NCBI GenBank assembly: GCA_041746415.1
Contig: JBGTHB010000031.1
Span: 1-16,101 of the forward strand
Direction: 5' to 3'
Length of the DNA stretch: 16,101 nt
Source of the DNA: JBGTHB01 sp041746415
GTDB lineage: Bacteria > Pseudomonadota > Gammaproteobacteria > Coxiellales > Coxiellaceae
A model generated the notes under the pieces. It saw only the letters and a program-made list of their open reading frames with translations, searched no databases and had not been told where the DNA came from. The translations under genes were made by a program, and so were the position numbers. Below, piece by piece: positions 6,910-14,759 of the stretch. How positions within the stretch are numbered: position 1 is the first letter of the stretch; each line of letters opens with the position of its first letter.

Positions 6910-8316
6910 ATGGGCGCGACTAATACAAAAAACGATACAGGTAAGGTGAGACAAATCATTGGACCGGTAGTGGATATTGAATTTACAGGCGAAGTACCAA
7001 AAGTATACGACGCCTTGACGTTAGATACTGGCAAAGAAAAGCTAACGCTTGAAGTGCAGCAGCAAATGGGTGACGGCACAGTGCGCGCCATTGCAATGGG
7101 GGCAACCGAAGGGTTGCGTCGCGGTTTAGATGTCACCAACACCGGTGGACCCATTCGTGTACCAACAGGTAAAAAAACGTTGGGTCGTATTGTAAATGTG
7201 TTGGGTGAAGCGATTGATAAAAAAGGCGCTATCGACGTTAATGACAATGAATTATTACCCATTCATCGTCCCGCTCCTTCTTTTATTGATCAAGCAGGCA
7301 GTCAAGAAATATTAGAAACCGGTGTGAAAGTAATTGATTTGCTTTGCCCGTTTGCTAAAGGCGGTAAAGTAGGTTTATTTGGTGGTGCGGGTGTAGGTAA
7401 AACCGTCAACATGATGGAATTAATTCGTAACATCGCAGCAGAGCACAGCGGTTATTCCGTGTTTGCCGGTGTGGGTGAACGTACACGAGAAGGTAACGAT
7501 TTCTATCATGAAATGAAAGACTCAAACGTACTGGATAAAGTGGCATTGGTTTATGGACAAATGAATGAGCCACCAGGAAACCGTTTGCGCGTGGCATTAA
7601 CTGGTTTGACCATGGCAGAAAGTTTTCGTGATGAAGGCCGTGATGTGTTGCTGTTTATTGATAATATTTATCGTTACACGTTGGCGGGCGTGGAAGTATC
7701 CGCATTATTAGGACGCATGCCGTCGGCGGTGGGATACCAACCCACATTGGCAGAAGAGATGGGCCAATTACAAGAGCGCATTACCTCAACTAAAAATGGT
7801 TCAATTACCTCAGTGCAAGCCGTTTACGTACCAGCGGATGATTTAACCGATCCATCACCTGCTACCACCTTTTCGCATTTGGATGCCACAGTGGTGTTGT
7901 CGCGACAAATTGCGGAGCTGGGTATTTACCCTGCGGTTGATCCGTTGGATTCCACTTCGCGACAATTAGATCCATTGGTGATTGGTGAAGATCATTATCG
8001 GGTGGCGCGTGATGTGCAAGAAATTTTGCAGCGCAACAAAGAACTCAAAGATATTATTGCGATCTTGGGGATGGATGAATTATCTGAAGAAGACAAATTG
8101 ATTGTGCGTCGCGCACGCAAAATTCAACGCTTCTTATCGCAGCCCTTTTTTGTGGCGGAAGTGTTTACGGGTCAACCTGGAAAATACGTTTCCTTGAAAG
8201 ACACCATCCGTGGATTCAAAGGTATTATTAATGGTGAATACGACGATCTGCCAGAGCAGGCGTTTTATATGGTTGGCACTATTGAAGAAGTAATTGAAAA
8301 AGCGAAGTCGCTATAG
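6910..8316 (+). CDS. atpD: ATP synthase F1 subunit beta
   Basis: The catalytic subunit; 468 residues. The P-loop GGAGVGKT is at 158-165 with K164 and T165. The catalytic glutamate E190 and R191 lie in GERTREG, corresponding to E181 and R182 of E. coli. Walker B LLFIDNIYRY is at 247-256. The DELSEED motif that contacts gamma and epsilon is intact at 389-395. The N-terminus has about nine extra residues (MGATNTKND) before the conserved GKVRQIIGPVVDIEF (11-25). A strong GAGGAG at 6899-6904 is 5 bases from the ATG and supports this start. The gene is followed by an unusually long 179-base gap before atpC that holds a palindromic repeat. Confidence 0.98.
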   Translation: MGATNTKNDTGKVRQIIGPVVDIEFTGEVPKVYDALTLDTGKEKLTLEVQQQMGDGTVRAIAMGATEGLRRGLDVTNTGGPIRVPTGKKTLGRIVNVLGEAIDKKGAIDVNDNELLPIHRPAPSFIDQAGSQEILETGVKVIDLLCPFAKGGKVGLFGGAGVGKTVNMMELIRNIAAEHSGYSVFAGVGERTREGNDFYHEMKDSNVLDKVALVYGQMNEPPGNRLRVALTGLTMAESFRDEGRDVLLFIDNIYRYTLAGVEVSALLGRMPSAVGYQPTLAEEMGQLQERITSTKNGSITSVQAVYVPADDLTDPSPATTFSHLDATVVLSRQIAELGIYPAVDPLDSTSRQLDPLVIGEDHYRVARDVQEILQRNKELKDIIAILGMDELSEEDKLIVRRARKIQRFLSQPFFVAEVFTGQPGKYVSLKDTIRGFKGIINGEYDDLPEQAFYMVGTIEEVIEKAKSL

Positions 8317-8349
8317 GTAAGTATGTGTGTACCAATGAAGACGACCTAC

Positions 8350-8468
8350 AAATTGGCAAGAACGAGATAAGATTGAACGTAAAATTGACGAAAAAGCGCA
8401 ATGTACATTTAGTACCTGAGCATTTTGAGGAGAATTTTACGTTCAAGATTGGTCGTTATTGCCGATTT
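8350..8468. repeat. Long imperfect palindrome, REP/MITE-like, between atpD and atpC
   Basis: The arms meet at GTAC-ATTTA-GTAC (8403-8415). TTGAACGTAAAATT at 8373-8386 is perfectly repeated in reverse complement at 8433-8446. The outer parts AAATTGGCAA (8350-8359) and its partner (8459-8468) match at 9 of 10 positions, and AACGA is also shared. Over 37 bases the arms agree at about 31 positions, so the RNA could form a long hairpin. There is no coding frame, and the element sits where atp operons usually have a short gap, so an inserted repeat is the likely origin. The near-identical octamers ACCAATGA (8331-8338) and ACCCATGA (8471-8478) could be a decayed target duplication or chance. No second copy lies in this window. 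Confidence 0.75.
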
Positions 8469-8495
8469 CAACCCATGAGCTAGAGAGTTAAAACT

Positions 8496-8933
8496 ATGCC
8501 GGCTACTATAACTATGCAATTAGATATCGTTAGTGCTGAATCATCCATTTTCAACGGTGCGGTGAAATCACTGACGGTAACCGGCAGTGTGGGCGAGTTG
8601 GGCATTCATCCTGGCCACACAGCATTACTTACTTCGCTTAAGCCCGGTCAAATTCGTGCGGTATTTGAAGATGGACGTGAAGAAGTCTTCTATATTTCAG
8701 GTGGAATGCTGGAAATTCAACCGGGTAGTGCCACGGTGTTAGCGGATACGGCAGTACGTGCCAATGATTTGGATGAAGCGGCAGCATTGGCTGCAAAAGA
8801 AGAAGCAGAGCGAAAACTCTCTGAACAAAAATCCGGTATTGAATACACGCGTGCCTTAACAGAGTTAGCGGAAGCGGCGGCACAATTGCGTACAATACAA
8901 ATGTTACGCGATAAGGGTCGTTCGATACATTAA
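8496..8933 (+). CDS. atpC: ATP synthase F1 subunit epsilon
   Basis: The small rotor-foot subunit that binds gamma and the c-ring and can inhibit ATP hydrolysis through its C-terminal helices. It has 145 residues. The N-terminal beta-sandwich holds the family segments LDIVSAESSIFNG (9-21) and GSVGELGIHPGHTALLTSLK (30-49). FYISGGMLEIQPGSATVLAD (65-84) follows and ends the sandwich. Two helices cover about 90-140 (DLDEAAALAAKEEAE and AEAAAQLRTIQML). The start ATG 8496 has only a weak GAGAG (8483-8487). ATG 8514 is a possible internal alternative but would trim the first strand. The upstream palindrome separates it from atpD, so its translation is not directly coupled. glmU follows after 14 bases. 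Confidence 0.95.
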   Translation: MPATITMQLDIVSAESSIFNGAVKSLTVTGSVGELGIHPGHTALLTSLKPGQIRAVFEDGREEVFYISGGMLEIQPGSATVLADTAVRANDLDEAAALAAKEEAERKLSEQKSGIEYTRALTELAEAAAQLRTIQMLRDKGRSIH

Positions 8934-8947
8934 ACGAGGGAACGCAT

Positions 8948-10330
8948 ATGCCATTGTCAGTTGTTATTCTTGCTGCAGGTAAAGGAAAACGCATGGCATC
9001 GAGTGTGCCAAAAGTGTTGCACAACGTCGGTGGGTTGCCGTTATTGCAGCGCGTTGTTACCACCACCGAAGCTATTTCTCCTCACAAAATCTATGTTATC
9101 TATGGCAATGGCGGCAGCGCCGTTAAAGATGTGCTCAATTTTTTAAATGTGCAATGGGTTGAGCAAGAACAACAACTCGGTACTGGTCACGCTGTGTTGC
9201 AGGCATTACCTTTTTGTGACGATAACGACTTAGTGATGGTGTTGTATGGTGACGTACCATTAATTACCAGTGAAACGTTGCAACGCTTGATGGCGCAGGC
9301 GGGTCAAAATAATATTGCGTATTTAATTTCAACCGTCAGTGATCCCACTGGTTTAGGTCGTATTGTGCGTGATAAAAACGGTTACATAATTAAAATTGTG
9401 GAACAACGCGACGCCAATGACGAGCAACTGAATATTCGTGAAATTAATACTGGTGTGTTGGTGGCACCAGCGCGGTTACTCAAAAAGTGGTTGCCCACTA
9501 TAAAAAATAATAACAAACAACAAGAATATTATTTAACTGATATTGTGGAATGCGCTGTTAATGAAGCTATTCCAGTAGTGGCTATTGAAACGCAAGATCC
9601 GGATGAGTTTTATGGCGTGAACAGTTGTTATGAATTAAGTGTGGCAGAAAGACATTATCAATTACGTTTGGCGCGCCAATTAATGGAAAAGGGAGTGCAA
9701 ATTGCCGATCCCAACCGCGTTGATTTTCGCACGCCTGATATTGAAATTGGCCAAGACGTATTTATTGATATCAATACCATTTTTAACGGCAAGATTAAAA
9801 TTGGTGACGGTTCTTCTATTGGCGCCAATGTGATTTTAAGCGATGTTGAAATTGGGGCGAATGTAACAATTAAAGCTAATAGTGTAATTGATGGGGCAAC
9901 CATTGCGGATCATTGCATTATAGGACCATTTGCGCGGTTACGCCCCGAAACGGTTTTGCAATCGCATGTGCACGTGGGAAATTTTGTTGAAGTAAAAAAA
10001 TCCATTTTAGGTGAGCGCACCAAGGCCAATCATTTAACCTATTTAGGTGATGCAACGATTGGCAGTGACGTCAACATCGGAGCGGGTACGATTACCTGTA
10101 ATTATGATGGGGCGAATAAATGGCAAACCATCATTCATGATGGTGCTTTTATTGGTTCTAATGTCGCTTTAGTGGCACCGATTGAAATTGGTTTTAGCGC
10201 TACAGTGGGAGCAGGATCCACACTCAATAAAAATGCCCCAGCGCAACAGCTCACTGTTTCGCGTGCCAAAGCTGTTAGCGTCAGTCAGTGGCAGCGACCC
10301 AAAAAAGAAAACGGAGAAATCCACACATGA
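8948..10330 (+). CDS. glmU: Bifunctional GlmU, UDP-GlcNAc pyrophosphorylase / GlcN-1-P acetyltransferase
   Basis: Catalyses the last two cytosolic steps to UDP-N-acetylglucosamine, the precursor of peptidoglycan and LPS. It has 460 residues. The N-terminal uridyltransferase domain shows LAAGKGKRM (8-16), the lysine in PKVLH (21-25), QLGTGHA (76-82) and the metal-binding D102 in YGDVPL. After a linker helix near residue 230-250, the C-terminal half (about 255-440) is a left-handed beta-helix of hexapeptide repeats. The acetyltransferase catalytic histidine is H362 in NHLTYLGDA, matching H363 of E. coli. GAGGG at 8936-8940 is 7 bases before the ATG. The gene is read on from the atp operon with no terminator between, and its stop overlaps the elbB start. 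Confidence 0.97.
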   Translation: MPLSVVILAAGKGKRMASSVPKVLHNVGGLPLLQRVVTTTEAISPHKIYVIYGNGGSAVKDVLNFLNVQWVEQEQQLGTGHAVLQALPFCDDNDLVMVLYGDVPLITSETLQRLMAQAGQNNIAYLISTVSDPTGLGRIVRDKNGYIIKIVEQRDANDEQLNIREINTGVLVAPARLLKKWLPTIKNNNKQQEYYLTDIVECAVNEAIPVVAIETQDPDEFYGVNSCYELSVAERHYQLRLARQLMEKGVQIADPNRVDFRTPDIEIGQDVFIDINTIFNGKIKIGDGSSIGANVILSDVEIGANVTIKANSVIDGATIADHCIIGPFARLRPETVLQSHVHVGNFVEVKKSILGERTKANHLTYLGDATIGSDVNIGAGTITCNYDGANKWQTIIHDGAFIGSNVALVAPIEIGFSATVGAGSTLNKNAPAQQLTVSRAKAVSVSQWQRPKKENGEIHT

Positions 10331-10983
10331 AAAAAATAGCTTTAGTGCTAGCTGGCTGCGGTGTTTTTGATGGCAGTGAAATTCATGAAAGTGTCTGCAC
10401 GATGTTAGCACTGCAAGCTGCGGGTTTGGTTTACCAATGTATGGCGGCTAACGTCAATCAAACGACGGTTATTAATCATTTAACACAACAACCCATGACA
10501 GAAACACGCAATGTTTTAGTGGAATCGGCGCGCATCGCTCGCGGCGATATTATTGATATTGCCACAGCTAATGCAGATGATTATTGCGCGGCAATTTATC
10601 CTGGTGGCATGGGGGCTGTGCTTAACCATTCGGATTTTGCACAAAAGAAAGAACAGATGACAATACAACCGGTAGTATTAAAATTTGCTAAAGCCATGGC
10701 GGCAGCACACAAGCCACAAGGTTTTATTTGTATTGCGCCTGTGTTGATTTCAAAAATTTATGGTGAAGGTGTTGAACACACCATTGGTTGTGATCAAGCT
10801 ACTGCTGAAAAAATTACGGCGATGGGCGGTAAACATATTGCAAGCCAAGTACACCTGGCCGTGGTGGATAAAAAACACAAAGTGGTGAGCACACCGGCTT
10901 ATATGTTGGCAAAAAATATTGGTGAAGTGCAGCAAAGCACAACAGCGTTAGTTGAAGCGATTAAACAACTTGTCACTTCCTAG
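10327..10983 (+). CDS. elbB: ElbB, DJ-1/PfpI-superfamily glyoxalase-like protein
   Basis: A class I glutamine amidotransferase-like protein. E. coli ElbB is described as an isoprenoid-biosynthesis-associated glyoxalase. The reading frame is open from further upstream, but the ATG at 10327 is chosen. It gives MKKIALVLAGCGVFDGSEIH, which aligns directly with E. coli ElbB, yields 218 residues (E. coli 217), has GGAG at 10313-10316 ten bases before, and overlaps the glmU stop as ATGA. The nucleophile-elbow cysteine is C135 in GFICIAP (132-138). Other shared family blocks are INHLT (49-53), MTETRNVL (57-64), YPGGMGA (91-97) and the TPAYMLAKNI block (189-198). The physiological substrate is not known from sequence. 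Coupling to glmU suggests joint expression, not a shared reaction. Confidence 0.92.
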   Translation: MKKIALVLAGCGVFDGSEIHESVCTMLALQAAGLVYQCMAANVNQTTVINHLTQQPMTETRNVLVESARIARGDIIDIATANADDYCAAIYPGGMGAVLNHSDFAQKKEQMTIQPVVLKFAKAMAAAHKPQGFICIAPVLISKIYGEGVEHTIGCDQATAEKITAMGGKHIASQVHLAVVDKKHKVVSTPAYMLAKNIGEVQQSTTALVEAIKQLVTS

Positions 10984-10990
10984 CTTATGG

Positions 10991-11011
10991 GTTGAGTCTT
11001 CGAAGCTCAAC
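10991..11011. terminator. Hairpin between convergent elbB and rsmE
   Basis: GTTGAG (10991-10996) and CTCAAC (11006-11011) form a 6-base stem continued by CTT/AAG with one bulged T, capped by a very short loop. The + strand sequence after it is AT-rich (ATAATAATTTCATTTCATTTTTC) but lacks a solid T-run, so termination of the atp-glmU-elbB transcript here is likely but inefficient. The location eight bases after the elbB stop supports the role. Confidence 0.45.
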
Positions 11012-11056
11012 ATAATAATTTCATTTCATTTTTCACAAACAGGCTCTAAAAAATCA

Positions 11057-11872
11057 TCACCAAGTATCATCTTCAAGCCCATCATTTGCAGTTGGGTCAG
11101 AATCCATTTCAGAGTTAGACGCCTTATAATAAGTTTCAAGCATGTCGCCATACTGTTGCTGCAACAGTGCCACTGCGGCTAAAGCGGCTGTTTCGGTGCG
11201 TAAAATACGCGGGCCGAGTGTCAGTGGATTGAAATTATGCTGTTTGAGTAAAACCACTTCGTTGTCGCTTAGGCCACCTTCCGGACCAATCACCAGACAA
11301 ACAGATTTAATATTCTTTATTGTCGTTGCAGCCATACTAACGCTGTTTGGATGACAAAACAGTTTTAGGTCATGACTTTTTTTCTGTTTTAGCCAGTCGC
11401 TCAAAGTGCAAGGTGGGTTTAAGTGCATTAAGTAATGGCGGCCACTTTGTTCTGTGGCGTTGACAATAATTTTTTGCCAATGGTCACCATTTTTTTGTAA
11501 CTTGCTGTTGTCGATTTTGACGTTGCTAAATTCCGTCCAAATTGGGGTGATGGAATGCACACCGAGTTCAACCGCTTTTTGTATTATGGTATCCATGCGG
11601 TCGTGACGCGCCAAACCTTGCAGCAGTTCAACTTGTAACGGTGATTCACAGAGGGCTATCAATTTTTCTTTTAATTCGATGACGCATTGCTTTTTATCGG
11701 CTTGGATTAGCTGACCCCGGTATTCATTACCCGTGCCGTCAAATACAATCACGTCGCGGTTTGGCTTTAACCGTAAAACGGTTATTAAATGGTGTGTGGT
11801 TTGTTTGTCGAGCACAAGCTTTTGGTCTGTTTTTAAAGACCGAGAGAGGTAGATGCGCGGTGTGTGTTTCAT
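11057..11872 (-). CDS. rsmE: 16S rRNA m3U1498 methyltransferase RsmE
   Basis: A SPOUT-class methyltransferase that makes the N3-methyl mark on U1498 of 16S rRNA in the 30S subunit. It has 271 residues against 243 in E. coli. The N-terminal PUA-like RNA-binding domain covers about 1-75. The knotted SAM-binding domain shows DTIIQKAVELGVHSITP (94-110), EQSGR (141-145), IGPEGGLSDNE (195-205) and LGPRILRTETAA (219-230), all conserved. The extra length is a C-terminal acidic tail (about 245-271, with EMDSDP and EDDTW) absent from E. coli RsmE. It is the only - strand gene in the window, convergent with elbB and divergent from the acid phosphatase gene. I see no clear Shine-Dalgarno before the ATG. 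Confidence 0.95.
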   Translation of the reverse strand: MKHTPRIYLSRSLKTDQKLVLDKQTTHHLITVLRLKPNRDVIVFDGTGNEYRGQLIQADKKQCVIELKEKLIALCESPLQVELLQGLARHDRMDTIIQKAVELGVHSITPIWTEFSNVKIDNSKLQKNGDHWQKIIVNATEQSGRHYLMHLNPPCTLSDWLKQKKSHDLKLFCHPNSVSMAATTIKNIKSVCLVIGPEGGLSDNEVVLLKQHNFNPLTLGPRILRTETAALAAVALLQQQYGDMLETYYKASNSEMDSDPTANDGLEDDTW

Positions 11873-11897
11873 ATGTTATATGCTTTAAAGTTGCGCT

Positions 11898-11912
11898 AAG
11901 AATTTTATTCTT
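11898..11912. promoter_or_regulatory. Short palindrome in the rsmE / phosphatase divergent gap
   Basis: AAGAAT-TTT-ATTCTT is a perfect 6-base inverted repeat with a 3-base centre. It sits in the 101-base divergent intergenic region and touches a possible -35 box. It could be an operator, but AT-rich gaps give such repeats by chance. Confidence 0.25.
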
Positions 11913-11939
11913 GAACAATTATTTTGCTAATGTCATAGT
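11911..11939 (+). promoter_or_regulatory. Possible sigma70 promoter of the acid phosphatase gene
   Basis: TTGAAC (11911-11916) and CATAGT (11934-11939) each match 4 of 6 consensus bases and are 17 bases apart, 35 bases before the gene start. The match is moderate, but the position between divergent genes is where a promoter is required. Confidence 0.35.
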
Positions 11940-11973
11940 GTTACAGCTGAGCAATCATTGATCAGGAGAATAA

Positions 11974-12642
11974 ATGATGCGGAAAATAATAGCAACATTG
12001 CTCATAAGTTTATTTCTCATTTGTCCTCTTAGTTTAGCAACACCACCTGAAAATTTAGACACGCTCAGACACACTCTCATTAATTACCATGACACAGGCG
12101 CTTACCGACGCGATATTTCCACGGTGGTGCGCCAAGCACACGATTATCTCCAATTTCGCTTAGTGCAAAATCATCGCTCCCACCATCCCCAAAATTTAGC
12201 TATGGTAATGGACATTGATGAGACCACGCTGTGTAACTACCCAGACATGAAGCAATTAAATTTTGGTGGTTCGCCTCAAGAAGTAGAAGCACTGGAAGCG
12301 GCAGGTCATGATGCGCCTATGCCTTATATGAGCAACCTGTACCATTATGCTATTCAAAATGGCATAAAAATATTTTTTATCACTGCCCGTCGTGAAGATC
12401 AGCGTCGTGCTACTGAGCGCAATCTAAAAGCGGATGGGTTTAATCAATTTCAGGCGTTGTACTTGATGCCCCAAAATTACCACAAAAATTCAGCATCATT
12501 TTATAAAACAGCAATGCGTAAGCAAATTGAAAAAGCGGGTTACGATATTGTGGTTAATATTGGTGATCAGCAAAGCGATTTGCGCGGTGGCTATGCGGAC
12601 ATGAGTTTCAAAATTCCTAACCCTTATTATTTGGTGGCGTAA
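11974..12642 (+). CDS. Exported HAD-family (class B-like) acid phosphatase
   Basis: A phosphomonoesterase of the HAD superfamily, group IIIB, related to class B acid phosphatases and the e(P4) family. It has 222 residues. The N-terminus MMRKIIATLLISLFLICPLSLA is a signal peptide, with probable cleavage after LSLA (about residue 22). The single cysteine C17 does not sit in a proper lipobox, so a soluble periplasmic or secreted form is inferred. HAD motif I is DIDETTL (80-86) with nucleophile D80 and acid/base D82. Motif II is the threonine T137 in FFITARR, and motif IV is GDQQSDL (197-203) with D198 and D202. A motif III lysine probably lies near 178-187. AGGAG at 11964-11968 serves the tandem ATGs at 11974 and 11977. 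Similar phosphatases occur in Legionella and Coxiella. The substrate is unknown. Confidence 0.85.
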   Translation: MMRKIIATLLISLFLICPLSLATPPENLDTLRHTLINYHDTGAYRRDISTVVRQAHDYLQFRLVQNHRSHHPQNLAMVMDIDETTLCNYPDMKQLNFGGSPQEVEALEAAGHDAPMPYMSNLYHYAIQNGIKIFFITARREDQRRATERNLKADGFNQFQALYLMPQNYHKNSASFYKTAMRKQIEKAGYDIVVNIGDQQSDLRGGYADMSFKIPNPYYLVA

Positions 12643-12738
12643 TGTTTTTTTCCCGAGAAGTGAATCTTTTTCCTCACTTACCATGACAACCTACGGCCAT
12701 TGCATTAAACTCAATTCATTTGAACAATTAGGACATTA
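12643..12738 (+). other. Intergenic gap before prlC
   Basis: AAGTGA (12658-12663) and TCACTT (12674-12679) could form a small hairpin after the phosphatase gene, but no T-run follows it. TTGCAT (12700-12705) with AACAAT 17 bases on is a poor promoter candidate. TAGGA at 12729-12733 is the ribosome site of prlC. Nothing else is visible. Confidence 0.3.
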
Positions 12739-14751
12739 ATGAATTTACCTCAGTTTTCAGCTATTAAACCAGATCAAATCGAAGCCGACGTTACAAGGTT
12801 ACTTACAACCAACGAGCAAAAAATTGCAGCGCTGTTGCATCAAAAAGATTATACCTGGCACACACTGATGTTGCCCCTTGAAGAAATCCATGATGAATTG
12901 CATCGTTACTGGTCTTTGGTCAGTCACTTGCATTCTGTCGCAGACAATGAAGCATTGCGTGCCGCTTACAACGCTTGTTTACCACGCTTGTCTGAATACA
13001 GCACCAAAATAGCGCACAATCGCCAACTTTATGATGCCATTGAATCGTTGCAAAACACCGCAGAGTACAAGGATTATGACGAAGCACAAAAGCGTGTTAT
13101 TGAAAACGCGTTACGCGATTTTAGATTAGCGGGGGTGCATTTAGATGGGGAACAAAAAAAACAATATAGTGAAATAGTGCTGCGGTTATCTCAACTCACC
13201 AGCCAGTTTGAGCAAAATATATTGGATGCAACACAAGCTTGGCAAAAGCACGTGACCAATGAAAGTGAACTTTCAGGTATACCGCAGCATGCGATTGAAA
13301 TGGCGGCACAAACGGCTGCGAAAAAAGGCAAGACCGGTTTTGTGTTTACGCTTGAATTCCCGTCGTATTTACCCGTATTAGAATACGCGGATTCACGACA
13401 CCTGCGCCATGAAATGTATCACGCTTTTGTGACCCGCGCTTCGGAAACAGGACCAACGGCGGGCAAGTGGGATAACAGCCAAATCATGTATGACATTTTA
13501 GCGTTGCGCATGCAGCTAGCGAAGTTATTAAAATTTGAGCATTACGCCCATCACTCCTTAGCGACTAAAATGGCACCACAACCCACGGCTGTGTTGGATT
13601 TTCTTAACCAGTTAGTGGAGGCTTCTTTGCCTGCCGCGAAACAAGAATTCAAAATACTGCAAGCGTTTGCCGAAACTGAATTAGATATAGAAAAATTAGA
13701 AGCCTGGGATGTGGCTTACGTTTCTGAAAAGCTACGCCAAAACAAATACGCGGTATCCCAAGAACAATTACGACCTTATTTTCCAGAGCCTGCGGTACTA
13801 CAAGGTTTGTTTGCGGTTGTGGGTGAGTTGTTTGATTTGCAAATCAAGCCAGTTGAGCAAGCTGATACCTGGCACAAAGATGTAAAATGTTTTGCAATTT
13901 TAGATGCCGAAGCCAATGTGCGTAGTTATTTTTATATGGATCTTTATGCACGCTCTCACAAACGTGGCGGCGCTTGGATGGACGATTGTCAGGGGCGGCG
14001 TGAATTAAAAAATGGCGAGTTTCAAATTCCAATTGCTTTTGTGACCTGCAATTTTAGTGCGCCAGTGGGCAACGATCCAGCTTTATTTACCCACGATGAT
14101 GTGGTGACGTTATTTCATGAGTTCGGACACGCTTTACAGCATATGTTGACCAAAGTGAATTATGCAGATGTGGCCGGCATTAATGGTATTCCATGGGATG
14201 CGGTGGAAGTAGCCAGCCAGTTTTTAGAAAACTACGCCTGGGAGCAAACAGCGCTGGCTAAAATAGCGCGACATTACCAAACGCATGAACCGTTACCCGA
14301 AGCGTTATTTTTAAAAATGCAACAAGCACGACATTTTCAAGCTGCAATGCAAATGGTGCGCCAACTGGAGTTTTCATTATTCGATTTCATGTTGCATATA
14401 GAGTTTAATCCGGAGCAAGAGCAGCAAGTTCAAAAAATTCTTAAGCGCGTGCGTGGTAAGGTGGCCGTGGTGCCCACACCTGAGTTTAATCGTTTTGAGC
14501 ACAGTTTTTCCCATATTTTTGCTGGTGGTTATGCAGCTGGTTATTATAGTTATAAATGGGCAGAAGTCATGGCGGCAGACGCATTTGATTTGTTTTTACA
14601 GGTAGGTATTTTTAATCGTGACATTGCTAAAAAATATTTACAACATATTTTAGAACCGGGTGGTTCACGTGATTTTGCCCAAATGTTTCGTGACTTTCGA
14701 GGACGTGATCCCAAGGTTGAGGCGCTATTAAAACAAAGCGGTATTGTTTAG
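12739..14751 (+). CDS. prlC: Oligopeptidase A (M3 zinc metallopeptidase)
   Basis: A cytosolic thimet-type peptidase that degrades short peptides, including cleaved signal peptides in E. coli (PrlC/OpdA). It has 670 residues, close to the E. coli 680. The zinc site HEFGH is at 460-464 (H460, H464 ligands, E461 catalytic). The third ligand is E490 in the AVEVASQFLENY block (488-499). The substrate-binding GYAAGYYSYKWAEV segment (597-610) and the late conserved EPGGSRDFAQMFRDFRGRDP (639-658) are both intact. The first 250 residues are helical and form the family's channel lid. No signal peptide is present. rpiA follows after eight bases, so the two probably form one transcription unit. Confidence 0.95.
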   Translation: MNLPQFSAIKPDQIEADVTRLLTTNEQKIAALLHQKDYTWHTLMLPLEEIHDELHRYWSLVSHLHSVADNEALRAAYNACLPRLSEYSTKIAHNRQLYDAIESLQNTAEYKDYDEAQKRVIENALRDFRLAGVHLDGEQKKQYSEIVLRLSQLTSQFEQNILDATQAWQKHVTNESELSGIPQHAIEMAAQTAAKKGKTGFVFTLEFPSYLPVLEYADSRHLRHEMYHAFVTRASETGPTAGKWDNSQIMYDILALRMQLAKLLKFEHYAHHSLATKMAPQPTAVLDFLNQLVEASLPAAKQEFKILQAFAETELDIEKLEAWDVAYVSEKLRQNKYAVSQEQLRPYFPEPAVLQGLFAVVGELFDLQIKPVEQADTWHKDVKCFAILDAEANVRSYFYMDLYARSHKRGGAWMDDCQGRRELKNGEFQIPIAFVTCNFSAPVGNDPALFTHDDVVTLFHEFGHALQHMLTKVNYADVAGINGIPWDAVEVASQFLENYAWEQTALAKIARHYQTHEPLPEALFLKMQQARHFQAAMQMVRQLEFSLFDFMLHIEFNPEQEQQVQKILKRVRGKVAVVPTPEFNRFEHSFSHIFAGGYAAGYYSYKWAEVMAADAFDLFLQVGIFNRDIAKKYLQHILEPGGSRDFAQMFRDFRGRDPKVEALLKQSGIV

Positions 14752-14759
14752 AGGTAATC

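Noticed and set aside
8638..9066. A 142-codon - strand frame over atpC and glmU.
   Set aside because: It overlaps the conserved coding of both genes and has no recognisable features.
14655..14680. A parS-like sequence (GGTTCACGTGATTTT) and other CACGTG cores, for example near 6029 and 5378.
   Set aside because: The best one matches only about 11 of 16 bases of the parS consensus and lies inside conserved prlC codons; the others match only half a site inside atp genes.
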